From: Pseudonocardia hierapolitana
Lineage (GTDB): Bacteria; Actinomycetota; Actinomycetes; Mycobacteriales; Pseudonocardiaceae
Length of the DNA: 64,000 bases
Assembly (NCBI RefSeq): GCF_007994075.1
Contig: NZ_VIWU01000001.1
Coordinates: 496,001-560,000 of the forward strand
Direction: 5' to 3'
A program made the translations under genes and the position numbers. Position 1 is the first letter of the stretch, and each line of letters begins with the position of its first letter. This document shows positions 1 through 9,573 of the stretch, piece by piece. The notes below the pieces were generated by a model. The model was not told the DNA's origin, did no database searches, and was given only the letters and a program-made list of their open reading frames with translations.

Positions 1-2207
1 CCGCACTCCTCCAGCGCGGCCGCGACCCGGTACAGCAGCCCGATCCGGTCGGTGCCGCGCAGCTCGAGGACGACCGCGCCGGTGGCCTCGTCGTCGAACC
101 AGAGGACCCGGGCCGGAGCGGGCGGATCCGCGGCGGGGCCGCGCGGGGCGTAGTCGCGCTCCTTGCGGGCCAGCGCCTCGGGCAGCTGCAGGCCGCCGTC
201 GAGCACGCGGGTGAGGTCCGAGCGCAGCAGGGCGGGGTCGGGAAGGCCGCCGAACCGCGGCGAGACGGTGAACGTGAACACCGCGACGCCGCCGAGCGTG
301 GCGAGCTCCGCGGCGTGGACCTCCAGCGAGTGCAGGGCGAGCACCCCCGCTGCGGCGGCGAGCGAACCGATGCGGTGCGGCACGGCGACGACGACGCCCG
401 CGGGGTCGCCCTCGTCGAGACGCACCTGCGCACGCCCGTCGGCCTCGACGGTGCCGGCCAGCTCGGCCGCGGCCGCGGTCGGGGGCGTGGGGCCGGGCAG
501 GGCCTTCCCGGCGAGCACCGCCCGGCAGCGGTTGGCGAGGTCGTGGATGAGCGCCCGCTTCCACGGGCTCCACACGCCGGGGCCGGTGGCCAGCGCGTCG
601 GCCTCGGCGAGCGCTTCGAGGAGCTCCAGCAGCAGGCCGTCCCCGTCGAGGGTGTCGACGACGCGGGTGACGGTGGCCGGGTCCTCCAGGTCGCGGCGGG
701 TGGCGGTGTGTGGCAGCAGCAGGTGGTGGCGCACCATCCGGCCGAGCACGGCGACGTCCGCCTCCGGGAAACCCAGGCGCCGCCCCACCTGCACGGCGAG
801 CGACTCCCCCACCTCGGAGTGGTCGCCCCCGCGGCCCTTGCCGATGTCGTGCAGCAGTGCGCCGACCAGCAGCAGGTCCGGTCGTGCGACGCGCGTGGTG
901 AGCCTCGCCGCCTGCGCGCACGCCTCGACGAGGTGCCGGTCGACGGTCCACACGTGCGCCCGGTCCCGGGGCGGCAGGTCGCGCACCGCGCCCCACTCGG
1001 GGAAGAGCCGCCCCCAGAGCCCGGTGCGGTCCAGCGACTCCACGACGTCGACCAGCGGGCGGCCGGTGCCCAGCAGCGACAGCAGCTCGCCCAGCGCCGG
1101 CCGCGGCCACGGCGCCCGCAGCTCCGGGGCGGTGTCGGCGAGCCGGTGCAGTGTGCCGGCCGCGATCGGGAGGCCGGTGCGGGCGGCCGTGGCGGCCACC
1201 CGGAGCACGAGGGCGGGGTCGCGGGCCGCCGATGCGTCGCGGGCCAGCGCCACCTCGCCGATGTGTTCGACCACGCCGGAGTCCAGCGGGCGGCGGACGG
1301 GCGGGCGGCGCAGCGCGGCGAGCCCGCGCCTGGGCAGCGCGTTGCGGGCCGAGCGCAGCCCGACCTCGGCCGCGAACGCCACCGACCGGGCCGCCCCGGA
1401 CAGTGCGCGCGCCAGCTCGAACCGATCGGAGATCTCCAGCGCGGCCGCCACCTCGTCGGCATCCTGGGCGTGCAGGACGTCCCGGGCCCGGCCCGCGAGC
1501 CGGTGCAGCTCGGTGCGGACGTCGAGCAGGAGCATCCGCGCCGCCTGCACGTCGGCCGCAGGCCGGTCGACGAGCTGGGCCGCGGCGAGCGCGTCGATCA
1601 GCTGGATGTCGCGCAGGCCGCCGTGGCCGTGCTTGAGGTCGGGCTCCACCCGGTGCGCCACGTCGCCGACCTTGCGCCAGCGCTCGTGGGCGGTGTCGGC
1701 GAGCTCGTCGAAGCGTCCGCGGATCCCGGCCCGCCACGACTGGCGCACCGCGGCGCGGACCTTCTCCGAGAGCGCCGGATCGCCCGCGATGTGCCGGGCC
1801 TCGAGCAGCCCGAGCGCGGCGCGCAGGTCGGTGGCGGCCACCTGCACGGCCTGACCGGGGGTCCGGACGGAATGGTCCAGCCCGATCCCGGCGTCCCACA
1901 GCGGGTACCACAGGTCCCGCGCCAGCCGCTCGATGTCCTTGCGGCCGTCGTGCAGCAGGACCAGGTCGAGGTCCGACCACGGCGCGAGCTCCCGGCGGCC
2001 CAGCGCCCCCACCGCGACGAGCGCGGCACGGTCGGTGAGCCCGATCGCGGCCGCCCGCGAGGAGAGCCAGAAATCGTGCAGGTCGACCAGCGCCGTGCGC
2101 AGCGCCTCCGGGCCGAGCCTGCGCTTGCCGGTGCCCTGTTCCAGCAGCACGGCCTTCGCTCGGGCCAGGTCCTCCGCGTCCCCCGACGCCACGGCCACGG
2201 CACCCAC
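1..2207 (-). CDS. glnD: [protein-PII] nucleotidyltransferase GlnD (C-terminus cut by window edge)
   Basis: GlnD modifies and demodifies the PII signalling protein; in Corynebacterium and Streptomyces the homologue adenylylates GlnK under nitrogen limitation. About 735 codons are visible and the end of the last ACT domain lies outside the window. The nucleotidyltransferase motif VGALGRRELAPWSDLDLVLL is at residues 66-85 and carries the metal-binding DLD. An HD domain with HDIGKG is encoded near 835-850, and an ACT-type segment (AVVLELRGTDRIGLLYRVAA) ends at the edge. The GTG at 2207 was chosen because GGAG lies 9 bases upstream. It is the last gene of the amtB-glnK-glnD set, 100 bp after glnK, with a hairpin between. 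Confidence 0.93.
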   Translation of the reverse strand, partial: MGAVAVASGDAEDLARAKAVLLEQGTGKRRLGPEALRTALVDLHDFWLSSRAAAIGLTDRAALVAVGALGRRELAPWSDLDLVLLHDGRKDIERLARDLWYPLWDAGIGLDHSVRTPGQAVQVAATDLRAALGLLEARHIAGDPALSEKVRAAVRQSWRAGIRGRFDELADTAHERWRKVGDVAHRVEPDLKHGHGGLRDIQLIDALAAAQLVDRPAADVQAARMLLLDVRTELHRLAGRARDVLHAQDADEVAAALEISDRFELARALSGAARSVAFAAEVGLRSARNALPRRGLAALRRPPVRRPLDSGVVEHIGEVALARDASAARDPALVLRVAATAARTGLPIAAGTLHRLADTAPELRAPWPRPALGELLSLLGTGRPLVDVVESLDRTGLWGRLFPEWGAVRDLPPRDRAHVWTVDRHLVEACAQAARLTTRVARPDLLLVGALLHDIGKGRGGDHSEVGESLAVQVGRRLGFPEADVAVLGRMVRHHLLLPHTATRRDLEDPATVTRVVDTLDGDGLLLELLEALAEADALATGPGVWSPWKRALIHDLANRCRAVLAGKALPGPTPPTAAAAELAGTVEADGRAQVRLDEGDPAGVVVAVPHRIGSLAAAAGVLALHSLEVHAAELATLGGVAVFTFTVSPRFGGLPDPALLRSDLTRVLDGGLQLPEALARKERDYAPRGPAADPPAPARVLWFDDEATGAVVLELRGTDRIGLLYRVAAALEEC

Positions 2208-2247
2208 TACCGGTATCTCCTCTTGCCACTGGGGTTGCCCAGAACGG

Positions 2248-2296
2248 CAGCATGGTGGCCTCGCCCCGGTGGAGCCGGAGCGAAGCCACCATGCTG
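2248..2296. terminator. Hairpin in the glnK-glnD intergenic region
   Basis: A 12-base perfect inverted repeat (CAGCATGGTGGC and GCCACCATGCTG) encloses a GC-rich loop with further CCGG pairing. It fills most of the 100 bp between glnK and glnD. There is no T-run. It could attenuate read-through from amtB-glnK into glnD or stabilise the upstream mRNA; it could also be a dispersed palindrome. The function is inferred. Confidence 0.5.
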
Positions 2297-2307
2297 TGGA
2301 ACGGACG

Positions 2308-2649
<342 letters not shown>

Positions 2650-4032
2650 TCAGCTCTCCTTGCCTGCGGTCGCAGGGACCTGCTCCGCGGGTGCGGGGGC
2701 GCTCGCCGCGGGCCGCGACGAGCCGATGCCGGCGAGGCTACGGTGGCTGGAGAAGTCGTAACCGGTCTCCGCGTGCTCGACCTCGTCGATGCCGGTGGCC
2801 TCCGCCTCGGCCGTGAGCCGGCCACCGCCGGTGACCGCCTTGACGATGTATCCGAGCACGAGCGAGATGACGAACGAGTAGACCAGCACCGCGATCGCAC
2901 CCACGGCCTGGCGCCACAGCTGGTCGAAGCCGCCACCGTAGAAGAGACCGTCGACGGCCGCCGGCGCGCTCGAGGTGGCGAAGAAGCCCACGAGGAGCGT
3001 GCCGACGAGACCACCGACCAGGTGGACGCCGACCACGTCGAGCGAGTCGTCGTAGCCGAACCGGAACTTCAGGCCGACCGCGAGGGCGCAGAGGACGCCT
3101 GCGATCACACCGACCGCGATCGCGCCGAGCGGCGAGACCGCCGAACACGACGGGGTGATCGCGACCAGACCGGCGACGACACCGGAGGCGGCGCCGAGGC
3201 TGGTCGGCTTGCCGTCCCGGATGCGCTCGACGAGCAGCCAGGCGAGCATGGCGGCCGAGGTGGCGACGAGGGTGTTGACGAAGGTGATGCCTGCGATCCC
3301 GTTCGAGGCCACCGCGGAGCCCGCGTTGAACCCGAACCACCCGAACCACAGCAGGCCCGCGCCCAGCATGACCAACGTGAGGTTGTGCGGGCGCATCGGC
3401 TCCTTCGGCCAACCGCTGCGCTTGCCGAGCACGATGACGAGCGCGAGGGCCGCCGCACCGGCGTTGATGTGCACCGCCGTGCCGCCCGCGAAGTCGATGG
3501 CCTTGAGCTGGTTGGCGATCCAGCCGCCCGTCTCCGCGGTGACCCCGTCGAAGGAGAACACCCAGTGCGCGACGGGAAAGTAGACGACCGTGGCCCAGAG
3601 CCCGGCGAACAGCAGCCACGCGCCGAACTTCATGCGGTCGGCGACGGCGCCGGAGATCAGCGCCACGGTGATGATCGCGAACATCGCCTGGAACGCCACG
3701 AAGACCGTGGCGGGGATGGTGCCGACGAGCGGGATGTCGACGGGCGGACCGCCGTCGGTGGCGAGATAGGTGCCGCCGAACGTGCCCTGCAGGCCCGCGA
3801 ACTCGCCCGGGTTCCCGAGCAGGCCGCCGCCCACGTCGTTGCCGAACGCCACGGAGTATCCGTAGAGCACCCACAACACGCCGATGAGCCCCATGGCCGA
3901 GAAGCTCATCATGATCATGTTGAGGACGCTCTTGCTACGGACCATTCCGCCGTAGAAGAACGCCAGGCCAGGTGTCATCAGCAGCACCAGCGCTGAGCTG
4001 GCGAGCATCCAAGCGGTATCGCCGGTGTCCAC
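2650..4032 (-). CDS. amtB: Ammonium transporter AmtB
   Basis: A 460-residue Amt/Rh channel with eleven predicted membrane helices. The family markers are visible: the N-terminal helix ending GLAFFYGGMVRSKSVLN, the conserved Asp in DFAGGTAVHINAG with the first pore His, and the second pore His in GVHLVGG. It imports ammonium and is gated by the GlnK encoded directly downstream. The GTG start follows a GGGAGG site. A tandem GlnR box lies 67-105 bases upstream, so expression should rise in nitrogen limitation. The cytoplasmic tail is about 60 residues, Ala/Pro-rich, and not informative. Confidence 0.97.
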   Translation of the reverse strand: MDTGDTAWMLASSALVLLMTPGLAFFYGGMVRSKSVLNMIMMSFSAMGLIGVLWVLYGYSVAFGNDVGGGLLGNPGEFAGLQGTFGGTYLATDGGPPVDIPLVGTIPATVFVAFQAMFAIITVALISGAVADRMKFGAWLLFAGLWATVVYFPVAHWVFSFDGVTAETGGWIANQLKAIDFAGGTAVHINAGAAALALVIVLGKRSGWPKEPMRPHNLTLVMLGAGLLWFGWFGFNAGSAVASNGIAGITFVNTLVATSAAMLAWLLVERIRDGKPTSLGAASGVVAGLVAITPSCSAVSPLGAIAVGVIAGVLCALAVGLKFRFGYDDSLDVVGVHLVGGLVGTLLVGFFATSSAPAAVDGLFYGGGFDQLWRQAVGAIAVLVYSFVISLVLGYIVKAVTGGGRLTAEAEATGIDEVEHAETGYDFSSHRSLAGIGSSRPAASAPAPAEQVPATAGKES

Positions 4033-4098
4033 TACAACTCCCTCCCGTCTCGGCCGCCGATGCCGGCGGCAAGCTGGGAGGAACTATCTGTTCGCCGT

Positions 4099-4137
4099 GT
4101 TTCGGACACCCTCCGCCGTTGTTTCCGAACGGTGAAC
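4099..4137 (-). promoter_or_regulatory. Tandem GlnR box upstream of amtB-glnK-glnD
   Basis: Read on the minus strand, GTTCAC, six bases, GAAAC, six bases, GGAGG, six bases, GAAAC. This matches the actinobacterial GlnR operator (gTnAC-n6-GaAAc twice at 22-bp spacing), with the third element degenerate. Its position 67-105 bases before the amtB GTG suits an activator site, and amtB is a core GlnR target in Streptomyces, Mycobacterium and Amycolatopsis. Confidence 0.85.
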
Positions 4138-4173
4138 GAGCGGGCGCGCGATGTTACAACCGGGTGACGCGGG

Positions 4174-5562
4174 TCATTTGTCGAGCAGCGCGTCGACGAA
4201 CGCCGCCGGGTCGAACGGGGCCAGGTCGTCCGGGCCCTCGCCGAGGCCGACGAGCTTGACCGGCACGCCCAGCTCGCGCTGCACCCGGAACACGATGCCG
4301 CCCTTGGCGGTGCCGTCCAGCTTGGTGAGCGCGATGCCGGTGACCTTCACGACGTCGCCGAACACCCGCGCCTGGGTGAGCCCGTTCTGGCCGGTGGTGG
4401 CGTCGAGGACCAGCAGCACCTCGTCCACCTCGGCCTGCCGCTCGACCACCCGCTTGACCTTGCCCAGCTCGTCCATCAGGCCGGTCTTGGTGTGCAGCCG
4501 GCCCGCCGTGTCCAGCAGGACCGCGTCGGCACCCTCCTCCGCGCCCTGCTTGACCGCGTCGAACGCCACGCTGGCCGGGTCGGCCCCCTCGGGCCCGCGC
4601 ACGACCGTGGCGCCTGCCCGCTCCCCCCACGTGGTGAGCTGCTCGGCGGCGGCGGCGCGGAAGGTGTCGGCCGCGCCGAGCACGACGTGCCGCCCGCCCG
4701 CCACGAGCACGCGGGCCAGCTTGCCGGTGGTGGTGGTCTTGCCGGTGCCGTTGACCCCGACGACCAGCACCACACCCGGGCGCCCGTCGTGCGGGAGGGC
4801 GCGCACGGCGCGGTCCAGGTCGGTGCCCAGCGCGTCCGTCAGCACCTCGCGCAGCAGCTGCCGGGCCTGGTCCGGGGTGCGCACGGCCCGGCGGGCGAGT
4901 TCGGTGCGCAGGGTGTCGACCAGCTCGAGGGTCATCTCCGGGCCGAGGTCGGCCTGCAGCAGCGTCGCCTCGACGTCCTCCCACGACTCCTCGTCCAGCT
5001 CACCGGCACCGAGCAGGCCGAGCAGACCCTGGCCGAAGCCGGAGCGCGAGCGGGCGAGCCGGCCGCGCAGGCGTTCCAGCCGCCCCTCGGCGGGGGCGAT
5101 GTCGGCGGGCGCGGCGGGAGGCGCCGTGGGAGGCGCCGTGGGAGGCGCCGTGGGAGGCGCGGCCGGGGCGGCTCCGTTCATGGACGGAGCAGGCGCGGCC
5201 GGGGCCTCGGCCGCCGGTTCCGCCGTCTCGGGCGGCGCAGCGGTGTCCGGCGCAGGGGCGGCGGGCGGCACGAACGGGGTGCCGTCGGTCGTCGGCGCCG
5301 GGACGGGCGGGGGCTCGACGGGGGCGGGCGGCGTCTCCGGTTCCGCCGGTGCGGTCTCCGTGCCGCTGGAGAAGGCGATCCCGCTCCCGGCCTGGTAGGT
5401 GCCACCACGCCGGGGCGGTGCGGTGTCGGTCCCGCGCTCGACCTGTTCCTGCTCGCGCAGGCTGATCTGGCGCCTGCGGCGCAGCACCAGGCCGAGCGCG
5501 ACGGCGATGATCAGGACCGCCACCACGACGGCGACGACGATCCAGAGGGTCTGCGTGGTCAC
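4174..5562 (-). CDS. ftsY: Signal recognition particle receptor FtsY
   Basis: A 462-residue SRP-receptor GTPase that docks ribosome-SRP complexes at the membrane for co-translational insertion. Residues about 6-28 form a membrane anchor followed by RRRRQ, a layout typical of actinobacterial FtsY. Residues about 40-165 are a Pro/Ala/Glu-rich linker with four TAPP-type repeats. The NG domain follows, with GVNGTGKTTTTGKLA (G1), LLDTAGR (G3), LTKLDGTAKGG (G4) and the closing GLGEGPDDLAPFD. It starts with GTG. It sits 70 bases after smc on the same strand, as in Mycobacterium and Streptomyces. Confidence 0.96.
   Translation of the reverse strand: MTTQTLWIVVAVVVAVLIIAVALGLVLRRRRQISLREQEQVERGTDTAPPRRGGTYQAGSGIAFSSGTETAPAEPETPPAPVEPPPVPAPTTDGTPFVPPAAPAPDTAAPPETAEPAAEAPAAPAPSMNGAAPAAPPTAPPTAPPTAPPAAPADIAPAEGRLERLRGRLARSRSGFGQGLLGLLGAGELDEESWEDVEATLLQADLGPEMTLELVDTLRTELARRAVRTPDQARQLLREVLTDALGTDLDRAVRALPHDGRPGVVLVVGVNGTGKTTTTGKLARVLVAGGRHVVLGAADTFRAAAAEQLTTWGERAGATVVRGPEGADPASVAFDAVKQGAEEGADAVLLDTAGRLHTKTGLMDELGKVKRVVERQAEVDEVLLVLDATTGQNGLTQARVFGDVVKVTGIALTKLDGTAKGGIVFRVQRELGVPVKLVGLGEGPDDLAPFDPAAFVDALLDK
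5116..5160. repeat. 12-bp tandem repeat in the ftsY linker
   Basis: GGGAGGCGCCGT is repeated 3.75 times head to tail. It encodes the TAPP repeats of the FtsY linker on the minus strand. The unit is a multiple of three, so slippage would only change linker length. Confidence 0.8.
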
Positions 5563-5632
5563 GGCTCCACCCTGTCACGCCCGGCGAGGCCCGCCGCGCC
5601 GAGCACCCCATCGGCTTCCGACGAGCGACGCG

Positions 5633-8600
5633 TCAGCTGGCGGCGCGGAGACGCTGGCTGATCACCGTGGTGATGCCGTCGCCGCGCATGCTCACGCCGT
5701 AGAGCGCGTCGGCGACCTCCATCGTCGGCTTCTGGTGGGTGATGACGATGAGCTGGCTGGTCTCACGCAGCTCCTCCATGAGCGAGATGAGCCGGCGGAG
5801 GTTGACGTCGTCGAGGGCGGCCTCGATCTCGTCGAGCACGTAGAACGGCGACGGGCGGGCGCGGAAGATCGCCACGAGCAGCGCCATGGCGGTGAGCGAG
5901 CGCTCGCCACCGGACAGCAGGGACAGCCGTTTCACCTTCTTGCCGGGCGGGCGGGCCTCGACCTCGATACCGGTGGTGAGCATGTCGTCGGGGTCGGTGA
6001 GCACGAGCCTGCCGTCGCCGCCCGGGAACAGGGTGCGGAAGACGATCTCGAACTCCCGCGCGACGTCGGCGTACGCGGACGCGAAGACCTCGAGGATCTT
6101 GTCGTCCACCTCCCGGACGACCGTGAGCAGGTCACGGCGGGTGTTCTTGAGGTCCTCCAGCTGGGTGGAGAGGAACCGGTAGCGCTCCTCCAGCGCGGCG
6201 AACTCCTCCAGCGCGAGCGGGTTGACCTTGCCGAGGAGGGCGAGGTCCTTCTCCGCCCGCTGGGCCCGGCGCTCCTGGCTGCCGCGGTCGTAGGGCATGG
6301 CCGGGGGCTCGACGACGTCCTCACCGCGTTCCTTCGCCGCCTCGTACTCGGCCAGCTCGGCGGCCGAGGGCGGCACCGGCACGTCCGGGCCGTACTCGGC
6401 CACGAGGTCGTCGACGGCGAGGCCGTGCTCGCCGAGCACCTTCTCGGTGAGCTGTTCGAGGCGCAGCCGGTTCTGGGCGCGCAGCACCTCGTCGCGGTGC
6501 ACGGCGTCGGTGAGCTTGTCCATGAGCACCGAGAGCCGTCCGGTGGTGGCACGCGCCTCGCCGAGCGCGCGCTCGCGGGCGTCGCGGGCCGCTGCGGCGG
6601 CGTCGCGCTCGGCGGCGGCCGCAGCGAGCGACTCGGCGATCCGCGCGCTCGCGATCTCCCCCGCCCCGACCACGGCCCGCGCGATCCGGGCACCGCGCTC
6701 GCGCGCCTCGCGTGCGGCCGCCGCCCGCGCCCTGGCCTGGCGTTCCGAGGACGCCTGGCGGCGCAGCGACTCGGCGCGACCGGCGATGGCGCGCGCCCGC
6801 TCCTCCGCGGTGCGCAGCTCGAGCCGGGCCTCCACCTCCTCGGCGCGAGCGGCCGCCACCGACTCGGCGGCGGCGTCGCGGATCTCCGTGTCGGGCTCGT
6901 CGTCCACCGGCTCGTCCTCGGCCCTGGCGAGCTGCTGCTCGGCGGCCTCGAGCGCGAGCAGCGCGTCGGAGCGGCGGGTCTCCACGGCGTCGCGGCGATC
7001 CCGCAGCCGCTGCGCCTCGGCGGTGGCGGAGCGGACGACCTGCTCCAGCCGCCCCAGCTGCGCGGAAGCGGCGGAGCGGCGCGCCGCCGCCGCCTGCTGC
7101 ACCTGCTTGGCCGCCTCGACGTCGGCGAGCCGGGCGGCCTCCTCCGCGCGAGCACCCTCCAGGGCGGGGCGCAGCCGGGCCAGCTCCTCCTCGACGCCCT
7201 CGCGGCGCTCCATGGCCTCGTTGACCGCCGCCTGCACGTCGAGCGCGCTCGACGCGGCGCCCGACCCGCCGGAGGCGCGGGCGGCCCCGAGCACGTCGCC
7301 GTCGCGGGTGACGGCGGTGAGCTCCGGATGCTCGGCGACGACGGCCCGGGCGGCGGCGAGGTCGTCGACGACGAGGACGCCGTGGAGGAGGCGGGCAACG
7401 GCGCCGGCGATCGAGGCCTCGGCGGTGACGAACTCGAGGGCCCACCGCCCGCCCGGGAGGTCAGGAAAGCCACTTTCCGGGCCTGCAAAGCCCTGAATGT
7501 GGCTTTCCTGAACTTCCGGGGCCACCACCAGGCTCGCTCGGCCCGCGTCGCGGGACCTCAGGAGTTGGAGAGCCGTCACCGCTGCGTCGGGCGATTCCAC
7601 GGCCAGGGCGTCGGCCAGCTCGCCGAGGGCCGCGGCCACCGCTGCGCGGGCCTCCGGCTCCACCGCGAGCAGGCCGGAGAGGGGACCGAGCACGCCGTCG
7701 GTCCCCACGAGCTCGCCGGAGCCGTCGCGGCGGGCGAGGCTCACCGACAGGGCGTCGACCCGCGCCCGCCAGTGCGCCCGTTGCTGCTCCAGCTCGCGCT
7801 CGCGGGCCACCAGCTCGGCCACCCGGGCGCGGGCGGTCTGGTGGGCATCGGCGGCCGCGACGCTGCGCTCCTCCAGGCCGGTGTCGCCGTCGTCGAGGGC
7901 ACCGAGCTCGTCGCGGGCCTGCTCCAGCTCGGCCTCGGCCGCCGCGGTGCGCTCCTGGGCCTCGGCGAGGGCCTCGGAGAGCCGCTCGATCTCGTCGGCG
8001 GTGGCGGCGGCCCCGCTGCGCAGCGCCTCGGCGCGACCGGCGAGGGTGGCGATGCCCGCCTTGCGGTCGGCGAGCGCCCGGACGGCCGCCATGTGGGCGC
8101 GCTCGGCGGCGGCGAGGGTCTTCTCGTGCTCGGCGCGCTCCTCGAGGACCTCCGACAGCCTGCGCCTGGCCTCGGCGACGGCCGCCACCAGCTCGGCCTC
8201 CTCCTCCGCGATGGCGTCGGCCTCGGCGTCGAGCTCGTCCGGGTCGCGCCCGGGGGTGCGCTCCTGCGGGTCGGCGAGGTGGCGCGTGCGCTCCTGCGCC
8301 AGCCGGACGGTGCCGGCGAGCCGTTCGGCGAGCGCCGAGAGCCGGTACCACGTGTCCTGGGCGGCGGCCAGCCGCGGGGCGTCCTGCGCGAGGGCGGCCT
8401 CGAGCCGCTCCTGCTCGACGCGCGCCACCGACAGCTGTTCCTCCACCTCGGCGCGCCGGGCGCGGGCGCTCGCCTCGTCGGCCTCCTCACGGGCGAGCTG
8501 CGTGCGCACCGTGACGATGTCGTCCGCGGCCAGCCGCAGCCGCGCGTCGCGCAGCTCGGACTGCACCGACTGGGCCCGGCGCGCGATCTCCGCCTGCCGG

Positions 8601-9217
8601 CCCAGCGGCTTGAGCTGGCGGCGCAGCTCCGCGGTGAGGTCGGTGAGCCGGGTGAGGTTGGCCTGCATCGCGTCGAGCTTGCGGAGGGCCTTCTCCTTGC
8701 GCTTGCGGTGCTTGAGGACGCCCGCCGCCTCCTCGATGTACGCGCGGCGGTCCTCCGGCTTGCTCTGCAGCACCGAGTCGAGCTGCCCCTGCCCCACGAT
8801 GACGTGCATCTCCCGGCCGATGCCGGAGTCGGAGAGCAGCTCCTGGATGTCGAGGAGGCGGCAGGAGTTGCCGTTGATCTCGTACTCGCCCGCGCCGTCG
8901 CGGAACATGCGGCGGGTGATCGACACCTCGGAGTAGTCGATCGGGAGGGCTCCGTCGGAGTTGTCGATCGTGAGCGTGACCTCGGCGCGGCCCAGCGGCG
9001 CCCGCCCCGAGGTGCCGGCGAAGATGACGTCCTCCATCTTCCCGCCGCGCAGCGCCTTGGCGCCCTGCTCCCCGAGCACCCAGCTGATCGCGTCGACGAC
9101 GTTGGACTTGCCCGACCCGTTCGGCCCGACGACGCACGTGATGCCCGGCTCCAGCCGCAGCGTCGTGGCCGAGGCGAAGGACTTGAAGCCCTTCAGCGTC
9201 AGGCTCTTGAGGTGCAC
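5633..9217 (-). CDS. smc: Chromosome segregation ATPase SMC
   Basis: A 1194-residue SMC protein that, with ScpA and ScpB, compacts and segregates the chromosome. It has the N-terminal Walker A GPNGSGKSNVVDAI, long Ala/Glu/Arg coiled coils (about 170-490 and 690-1000), a hinge near 500-680, and the C-terminal signature LSGGERSLTAMALL followed by VLDEIEAALDD. The GTG at 9217 (MHLKSLTLKGFKSFA) was chosen because all SMCs begin there; reading further upstream adds non-homologous residues. Odd feature: residues about 569-586 (VQESHIQGFAGPESGFPD) are encoded by a copy of a dispersed palindrome. Confidence 0.97.
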   Translation of the reverse strand: MHLKSLTLKGFKSFASATTLRLEPGITCVVGPNGSGKSNVVDAISWVLGEQGAKALRGGKMEDVIFAGTSGRAPLGRAEVTLTIDNSDGALPIDYSEVSITRRMFRDGAGEYEINGNSCRLLDIQELLSDSGIGREMHVIVGQGQLDSVLQSKPEDRRAYIEEAAGVLKHRKRKEKALRKLDAMQANLTRLTDLTAELRRQLKPLGRQAEIARRAQSVQSELRDARLRLAADDIVTVRTQLAREEADEASARARRAEVEEQLSVARVEQERLEAALAQDAPRLAAAQDTWYRLSALAERLAGTVRLAQERTRHLADPQERTPGRDPDELDAEADAIAEEEAELVAAVAEARRRLSEVLEERAEHEKTLAAAERAHMAAVRALADRKAGIATLAGRAEALRSGAAATADEIERLSEALAEAQERTAAAEAELEQARDELGALDDGDTGLEERSVAAADAHQTARARVAELVARERELEQQRAHWRARVDALSVSLARRDGSGELVGTDGVLGPLSGLLAVEPEARAAVAAALGELADALAVESPDAAVTALQLLRSRDAGRASLVVAPEVQESHIQGFAGPESGFPDLPGGRWALEFVTAEASIAGAVARLLHGVLVVDDLAAARAVVAEHPELTAVTRDGDVLGAARASGGSGAASSALDVQAAVNEAMERREGVEEELARLRPALEGARAEEAARLADVEAAKQVQQAAAARRSAASAQLGRLEQVVRSATAEAQRLRDRRDAVETRRSDALLALEAAEQQLARAEDEPVDDEPDTEIRDAAAESVAAARAEEVEARLELRTAEERARAIAGRAESLRRQASSERQARARAAAAREARERGARIARAVVGAGEIASARIAESLAAAAAERDAAAAARDARERALGEARATTGRLSVLMDKLTDAVHRDEVLRAQNRLRLEQLTEKVLGEHGLAVDDLVAEYGPDVPVPPSAAELAEYEAAKERGEDVVEPPAMPYDRGSQERRAQRAEKDLALLGKVNPLALEEFAALEERYRFLSTQLEDLKNTRRDLLTVVREVDDKILEVFASAYADVAREFEIVFRTLFPGGDGRLVLTDPDDMLTTGIEVEARPPGKKVKRLSLLSGGERSLTAMALLVAIFRARPSPFYVLDEIEAALDDVNLRRLISLMEELRETSQLIVITHQKPTMEVADALYGVSMRGDGITTVISQRLRAAS
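7460..7512. repeat. Palindromic element copy A, in frame inside smc
   Basis: Outer arms TCAGGAAAGCCAC and GTGGCTTTCCTGA pair perfectly, then a partly paired interior and a short loop. The same element recurs at 44733 and 53620. Read with smc it gives 18 codons without a stop, in the hinge. Confidence 0.88.
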
Positions 9218-9261
9218 GGGCGGAGATCTCCAAAGGCAGGGACAGTCGATCGAGGCTACCG

Positions 9262-9552
9262 CTAGCGCTCCTCGAACCCCCGCAGGCCGCCGCGCGCCGC
9301 GCTCCACTGTTCGACGACATGATCGACACGCCCCGGAGTCGAACCGCTACGCAATGCGGCCAGAAGTAACTCACACGGGTGATGTTCACCCTCGGCGACG
9401 ACGACAACACGCCCGTCCGGAAGATTGCGCGCGCTGCCGACGAGGCCGAGCTCGAGGGCACGTGATCGGGTCCACCAGCGGAAACCGACGCCGTGCACGT
9501 GGCCGTGCACCCATGCCGTGAGCCGCACCGCCTGATCGCTGCGGGTGATCAC
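9262..9552 (-). CDS. acyP: Acylphosphatase
   Basis: A 96-residue acylphosphatase, which hydrolyses carboxyl-phosphate bonds of small acyl phosphates. The catalytic Arg is in GHVHGVGFRWWTRSRA and the catalytic Asn in GSARNLPDGRV; the length is typical. It lies 44 bases upstream of smc on the same strand, matching the acyP-smc neighbours of mycobacteria. It is divergent from the CAP-domain gene, with only about 20 bases between the two starts. Confidence 0.95.
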   Translation of the reverse strand: MITRSDQAVRLTAWVHGHVHGVGFRWWTRSRALELGLVGSARNLPDGRVVVVAEGEHHPCELLLAALRSGSTPGRVDHVVEQWSAARGGLRGFEER

Positions 9553-9573
9553 GAGCTGCTAGCTTACCCGTTC

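Noticed and set aside
5399..9265. A 1288-codon plus-strand open frame antisense to smc, and similar long plus/minus frames opposite glnD, ftsY, the hut genes and the Pro-rich gene
   Set aside because: They are by-products of high GC3 in the true genes. They have no homologous motifs and no ribosome-binding sites and are rich in Arg, Ala, Pro and Gly.
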